Assembly: GCF_946885885.1 (NCBI RefSeq)
Contig: NZ_CAMPHN010000084.1
Coordinates: 1-18,674, forward strand
DNA from: an uncultured Pseudomonas sp.
GTDB lineage: Bacteria; Pseudomonadota; Gammaproteobacteria; Pseudomonadales; Pseudomonadaceae
Reading direction: 5' to 3'
DNA length: 18,674 bases
The notes beneath the pieces were generated by a model that did no database searches, had not been told where the DNA came from, and worked only from the letters and a program-made list of their open reading frames with translations. The position numbers and the translations under genes are program-made. Positions 15,619-18,674 of the stretch are shown in pieces. Numbering within the stretch: the stretch's first letter is position 1; each line of letters begins with the position of its first letter.

Positions 15619-15656
15619 AATGCCAGTCAGTTAAGCTGACTGGCATTTTTATTTTT
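15619..15656 (+). terminator. Strong rho-independent terminator for the AraC-type gene
   Basis: AATGCCAGTCAG (15619-15630), loop TTAAG, CTGACTGGCATT (15636-15647) form a perfect 12-bp stem, followed by TTTATTTTT. The U-tract is on the plus strand only, so it ends transcripts coming from the GlxA-type gene about 190 bases past its stop, after the REP doublet. Confidence 0.9.
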
Positions 15657-15716
15657 GATCGGATATTTCGCAGATTTCAGTCTGATAGCGCGGGGGTAAA
15701 CACGCTCGGAAGGTGC

Positions 15717-15768
15717 CGCGCTTATTCTCAGGGCCACCTACGCCCTGGTAGCTGCGCTGATAAGCGCG
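15717..15768 (-). terminator. Nested hairpin downstream of the DUF2058 gene
   Basis: CGCGCTTAT (15717-15725) is exactly inverted at 15760-15768 (ATAAGCGCG). Inside it CAGGGC (15729-15734) pairs with GCCCTG (15742-15747). It lies 22 bases past the stop of the DUF2058 gene and could mark the end of the relA-mazG-DUF2058 transcript. There is no U-tract on the minus side, so intrinsic termination is not assured. Confidence 0.4.
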
Positions 15769-15790
15769 TCGTAGCCTGGGCGTTCGGCTA

Positions 15791-16330
15791 TCACCACATC
15801 AAATCGTCCGGCACCTGATAGGCCGCATAGGGATCGTCGGCATCCGGCGCTTCGGTGGGGGTGTTGAGCAGGATGACGCGACGCGGGTCGCGTTCCTGGA
15901 TTTTCAATGCGGCCTCGCGCGGCAGCACTTCATAGCCGCCGCCACTGCGCACGATGGCCAGCGAGCCGCTGCTGAGCTTGTCGCGCATCAGTTTGTTCAC
16001 CGACAGGCGCTTGACCTTTTTCTCGTCGACGAAATTGTAGTAGTCCTCGGTGGTCAATTTCGGCAGGCGGGAGACTTCGATCAACTGTTTGATCTGCGCG
16101 GCGCGGGCCTTCTGCTCGGCCTTCTCCTGCTGCTGGCGGTTGAGTTCCTGATCGCGCGCTTGCTTCTCGGCCATCGCCTGCTGGGCGGCGAGTTTCTGCG
16201 ACTCGTCCTTTTCGATATGGCCTTTTTTCTCCAGGCGCTGCTGTTTCTGCTTTTCCTTGCCGACCTGCTTGGCCTGCTTTTCGTTGACCAGCCCGGCTTT
16301 GAGCAACTGATCGCGTAGTGAGAGAGCCAT
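15791..16330 (-). CDS. DUF2058 family protein (YaiL-like)
   Basis: A 179-residue, highly charged cytoplasmic protein. Residues ~1-20 (MALSLRDQLLKAGLVNEKQA) are the conserved DUF2058 opening. Residues ~20-85 form a Lys/Glu/Gln-rich helix likely to be coiled coil or to bind nucleic acid or ribosomes. The C-terminal part has the conserved YYNFVDEKKVKRLSVN and GSLAIVRSGGGYEVLP. E. coli YaiL has been reported with ribosome-related fractions, but function is not settled. AAAGGTAGG precedes the ATG. It follows mazG by 56 bases on the same strand, probably in the relA-mazG operon. Confidence 0.88.
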   Translation of the reverse strand: MALSLRDQLLKAGLVNEKQAKQVGKEKQKQQRLEKKGHIEKDESQKLAAQQAMAEKQARDQELNRQQQEKAEQKARAAQIKQLIEVSRLPKLTTEDYYNFVDEKKVKRLSVNKLMRDKLSSGSLAIVRSGGGYEVLPREAALKIQERDPRRVILLNTPTEAPDADDPYAAYQVPDDLMW

Positions 16331-16386
16331 AACCTACCTTTACCGACGAATCATGAATGTTGGGCGGGAGCAACCGAGCTGCGGAC

Positions 16387-17220
16387 TCAACAATCCCGTG
16401 CCTGCTGTTTTTCCAATTTCTTGGCTTCGCCCCAAAGCGCGTCCAATTCTTCCAGGGCGCAATTTTCCATGGCCCGACCGGCTTCGCGCAATGCCTGCTC
16501 GATAAAGCGGAAGCGCCGTTCGAATTTGGCGTTGGCGGCGCGCAAGGCGGCTTCCGGATCGACCTTGAGATGCCGCGCCAGGTTGCCGACCACGAACAGC
16601 AGGTCGCCGAGCTCTTCGGCAATCGCCGAGGGGTCGTTTTCGCTCATGGCCTCGAGCACTTCATCCAACTCTTCGCGTACCTTGTCCACCACCGGTAAGG
16701 CCTCAGGCCAGTCGAAGCCGACCTGGGCGGCACGCTTCTGCAATTTGATCGCCCGGCTAAGCGACGGCAAGGCCTGGGGCACGTCGTCGAGCAGCGACAA
16801 TTGCTCGGGGGCGGCGGCCTTCTCCGCGCGCTCCTCGGCCTTGATCTCCTCCCAGCGCTGCTTGACCGCGGCTTCGTTCAGCTTGGCCGCATCGGGCGCG
16901 CCGTAGAGATCGCCGTCGACGAACACATGAGGATGCCGACGCAGCAACTTACGGGTAATGCCATCGACCACCTGGGCGAACTCGAAACGCCCCTCTTCGC
17001 GCGCCAGCTGGCTGTAGTACACCACCTGGAACAGCAGATCGCCGAGCTCGCCGGGCAGATGCTCGAAATCGCCGCGCTCGATGGCATCGGCCACCTCGTA
17101 GGCCTCTTCGATCGTATGGGGCACGATGCTCGCGTAAGACTGTTTCAAGTCCCACGGGCAGCCATATTGCGGGTCGCGCAGACGGGCCATCAGGTGCAGC
17201 AGGTCGTCGAGTTGGTACAT
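16387..17220 (-). CDS. mazG: Nucleoside triphosphate pyrophosphohydrolase MazG
   Basis: Hydrolyses NTPs and dNTPs to the monophosphate and pyrophosphate, cleaning the pool of abnormal nucleotides; in E. coli it is linked to RelA and lowers ppGpp. The 277 residues contain the two tandem MazG repeats. The first has GCPWDLKQ followed by IEEAYEVADAIERGDFEHL and GELGDLLFQVV (EExxE...ExxD metal site). The second has VREELDEVLEAMSE and AEELGDLLFVVGNLARHLKV. KLQKRAAQVGFDWP links them. The ATG at 17220 has only a weak upstream GGAA. Between it and relA (same strand) lies a REP doublet, whose hairpins could decouple or differentially stabilise the two messages. Confidence 0.95.
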   Translation of the reverse strand: MYQLDDLLHLMARLRDPQYGCPWDLKQSYASIVPHTIEEAYEVADAIERGDFEHLPGELGDLLFQVVYYSQLAREEGRFEFAQVVDGITRKLLRRHPHVFVDGDLYGAPDAAKLNEAAVKQRWEEIKAEERAEKAAAPEQLSLLDDVPQALPSLSRAIKLQKRAAQVGFDWPEALPVVDKVREELDEVLEAMSENDPSAIAEELGDLLFVVGNLARHLKVDPEAALRAANAKFERRFRFIEQALREAGRAMENCALEELDALWGEAKKLEKQQARDC

Positions 17221-17234
17221 GGATAGTTCCGGTC

Positions 17235-17398
17235 GTAGGATGGGTTAGCGGCGCGGGGGACGAATCCCGCAGCCATGATAAAACCAGCGCGCCGCGTAAC
17301 CCATCGAACCGATGCAGCGCCAATACCGATGATGGGTTACGGCGCAGCAGACTCGGCGCTCGCTACCCTGACTGTGACATGCGCCTAACCCATCCTAC
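17235..17398. repeat. REP doublet, GTAG-foot family, copy 3 (best preserved), inside the relA-mazG operon
   Basis: Foot GTAG (17235-17238), then GATGGGTTA (17239-17247) pairs with TAACCCATC (17297-17305). A second GATGGGTTA (17331-17339) pairs with TAACCCATC (17386-17394), and the inverted foot CTAC is at 17395-17398. Arms and feet are exact and contiguous. Read on the minus strand the right foot GTAG contains the relA stop codon TAG. It has the same two-hairpin plan as the copies at 7852 and 15422, but different loops. Confidence 0.8.
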
Positions 17399-18674
17399 GA
17401 AGCCCGATGGCGGCGGGCTTCGATGATATTCGGTAACTGACTGATACGACCCAACAACCGCCCCAACGCATCCAAACCCGGAATCTCCACGGTGATCGAC
17501 ATAGAGGCGGTGTTGTCGTCCTTGTTCGAATGGGTGTTGACCGCCAGCACGTTGAGCTTTTCGTTGAGCAGCACCTGGGTCACATCGCGCAGCAGACCGG
17601 AACGGTCGTAGGCACGGATGACGATATCCACCGGATAGGTCTGCACCGGCACCGGCCCCCAGTTGACCTGGATCATCCGCTCGGGCTCGCGGCCGGCCAG
17701 TTGCAGCACCGAGGCGCAATCCTGACGGTGAATGCTGACGCCGCGCCCCTGGGTGATATAGCCGACGATCGGATCGCCCGGCAGCGGTTGGCAGCAACCG
17801 GCCATTTGCGTCAGCAGGTTGCCGACCCCCTGGATCTGGATGTCGCCGCGTTTGCCGGGCTTGAAGCCCAACGCCTTACGCGGGATCAGTTCGAGCTGTT
17901 CGTTGCTGCGCTCCGGCTCGACCAGTTGCTGCGCCAGGTTGGCCAGGTGCGCCAAACGCAAATCGCCGGCGCCGAGCGAAGCGAACAGGTCCTCGCTGTT
18001 TTTCAGATTGGCCTTTTCCGCCAGCTTGTCGAAATCCACATGGGGCAAGCCCAGACGCAACAGCTCGCGCTCGAGCAGCGCTTTGCCGGCTGCGACGTTC
18101 TGATCGCGGTCCTGCAACTTGAACCAATGGACGATCTTCGCCCGCGCCCGCGAGGTGGTGACGTAGCCCAGGTTGGAGTTCAGCCAGTCGCGGCTCGGCA
18201 CGCCGTGCTTGCTGGTGATGATCTCCACCTGCTCGCCGGTTTGCAGGCTGTAGGTCAGCGGCACGATACGCCCGTTGATCTTGGCGCCGCGGCAGTTATG
18301 GCCGATTTCGGTGTGCACGCGGTAGGCGAAATCCAAGGGCGTGGCGCCTTTGGGCAAGTCGATGGCGTGGCCGTCCGGGGTGAACACATAAACCCGGTCC
18401 GGTTCGATATCCACCCGCAGCTGTTCGGCCAGACCGCCGATATCGCCCAGCTCCTCGTGCCATTCCAGCACCTGACGCAGCCAGGAGATCTTCTCTTCGT
18501 AATGGTTGGAACCGGACTTGACGTCGGTGCCCTTGTAGCGCCAATGGGCACAGACGCCCAGCTCGGCCTCCTCGTGCATGGCGTGGGTGCGGATCTGCAC
18601 TTCCAGCACTTTGCCGCCTGGGCCCAGCACCGCGGTGTGCAGCGAGCGGTAACCGTTTTCCTTGGGGTTGGCGA
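17395..18674 (-). CDS. relA: GTP pyrophosphokinase RelA, C-terminal ~425 residues (N-terminus outside window)
   Basis: Ribosome-associated (p)ppGpp synthetase of the stringent response. Visible in order: the end of the synthetase domain (NGYRSLHT, then EVQIRTHAMHEEAELGVCAHW); the TGS domain (VYVFTPDGHAIDLPKGATPL, DFAYRVHTEIGHNCRGAKIN); the helical linker; the zinc-finger/RIS region with the paired Cys in QMAGCCQPLPGDPIVGYI and SIHRQDC; and a C-terminal ACT domain (YPVDIVIRAYDRSGLLRDVT). DFAYRVHTEIGH fits RelA better than SpoT. The frame is open to the window edge. The stop TAG (17395-17397) is supplied by a REP foot, so the final residues (RRHRAS) may differ from relatives. Followed by mazG, as expected. 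Confidence 0.95.
   Translation of the reverse strand, partial: ANPKENGYRSLHTAVLGPGGKVLEVQIRTHAMHEEAELGVCAHWRYKGTDVKSGSNHYEEKISWLRQVLEWHEELGDIGGLAEQLRVDIEPDRVYVFTPDGHAIDLPKGATPLDFAYRVHTEIGHNCRGAKINGRIVPLTYSLQTGEQVEIITSKHGVPSRDWLNSNLGYVTTSRARAKIVHWFKLQDRDQNVAAGKALLERELLRLGLPHVDFDKLAEKANLKNSEDLFASLGAGDLRLAHLANLAQQLVEPERSNEQLELIPRKALGFKPGKRGDIQIQGVGNLLTQMAGCCQPLPGDPIVGYITQGRGVSIHRQDCASVLQLAGREPERMIQVNWGPVPVQTYPVDIVIRAYDRSGLLRDVTQVLLNEKLNVLAVNTHSNKDDNTASMSITVEIPGLDALGRLLGRISQLPNIIEARRHRAS

Overview
The window is a high-GC gammaproteobacterial chromosome segment, most likely from a Pseudomonas. The evidence is the gene content (relA-mazG-DUF2058, sbcD/sbcC, a membrane-anchored TAXI protein next to yejK, an Lrp regulator facing yjeH) together with intergenic REP doublets with GTAG or GGAG feet. 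The assignment rests on remembered family sequences and gene order, not on a search. All genes look chromosomal; there is no phage, plasmid, CRISPR, tRNA or rRNA gene, and no transposase gene.

Layout. Bases 1-7000, minus strand: sbcD (5780-6991) and sbcC (1-3274, cut by the window edge just after Walker B) encode the SbcCD nuclease. They are not adjacent as they usually are. Between them lie a 318-bp transposase-less element with inverted termini and a translationally coupled pair: a membrane-anchored SRPBCC protein and a zinc alcohol dehydrogenase. The dehydrogenase reading frame is broken by two extra bases. The leader of the pair can fold so that its strong Shine-Dalgarno sequence is fully base-paired.

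Bases 7000-12300: a HAD phosphatase; an Lrp/AsnC regulator divergent from the amino-acid exporter gene yjeH; then, co-directional, a TAXI-family binding protein anchored in the membrane without its TRAP permease, and the nucleoid-associated protein YejK.

Bases 12300-15800: three minus-strand genes (GST-like protein with an extra C-terminal region, GIY-YIG domain protein, SnoaL/NTF2-like protein) and a divergent GlxA-type AraC regulator, followed by a gene-free stretch with a REP doublet and a very good rho-independent terminator.

Bases 15800-18674, minus strand: relA (N-terminal part outside the window), mazG and a DUF2058 gene, probably one operon concerned with (p)ppGpp and nucleotide pool control. 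A REP doublet sits between relA and mazG.

The recurrent theme is short palindromic elements placed on gene ends. The stop codons of relA and the AraC gene lie inside REP doublets, the yjeH stop begins a perfect 20-bp inverted repeat, and the sbcD stop overlaps the end of the 318-bp element. I found no convincing new multi-gene system. The best leads are the sequestered ribosome-binding site before the SRPBCC gene, the split sbcDC locus with a frameshifted dehydrogenase, and the orphan TAXI membrane receptor.
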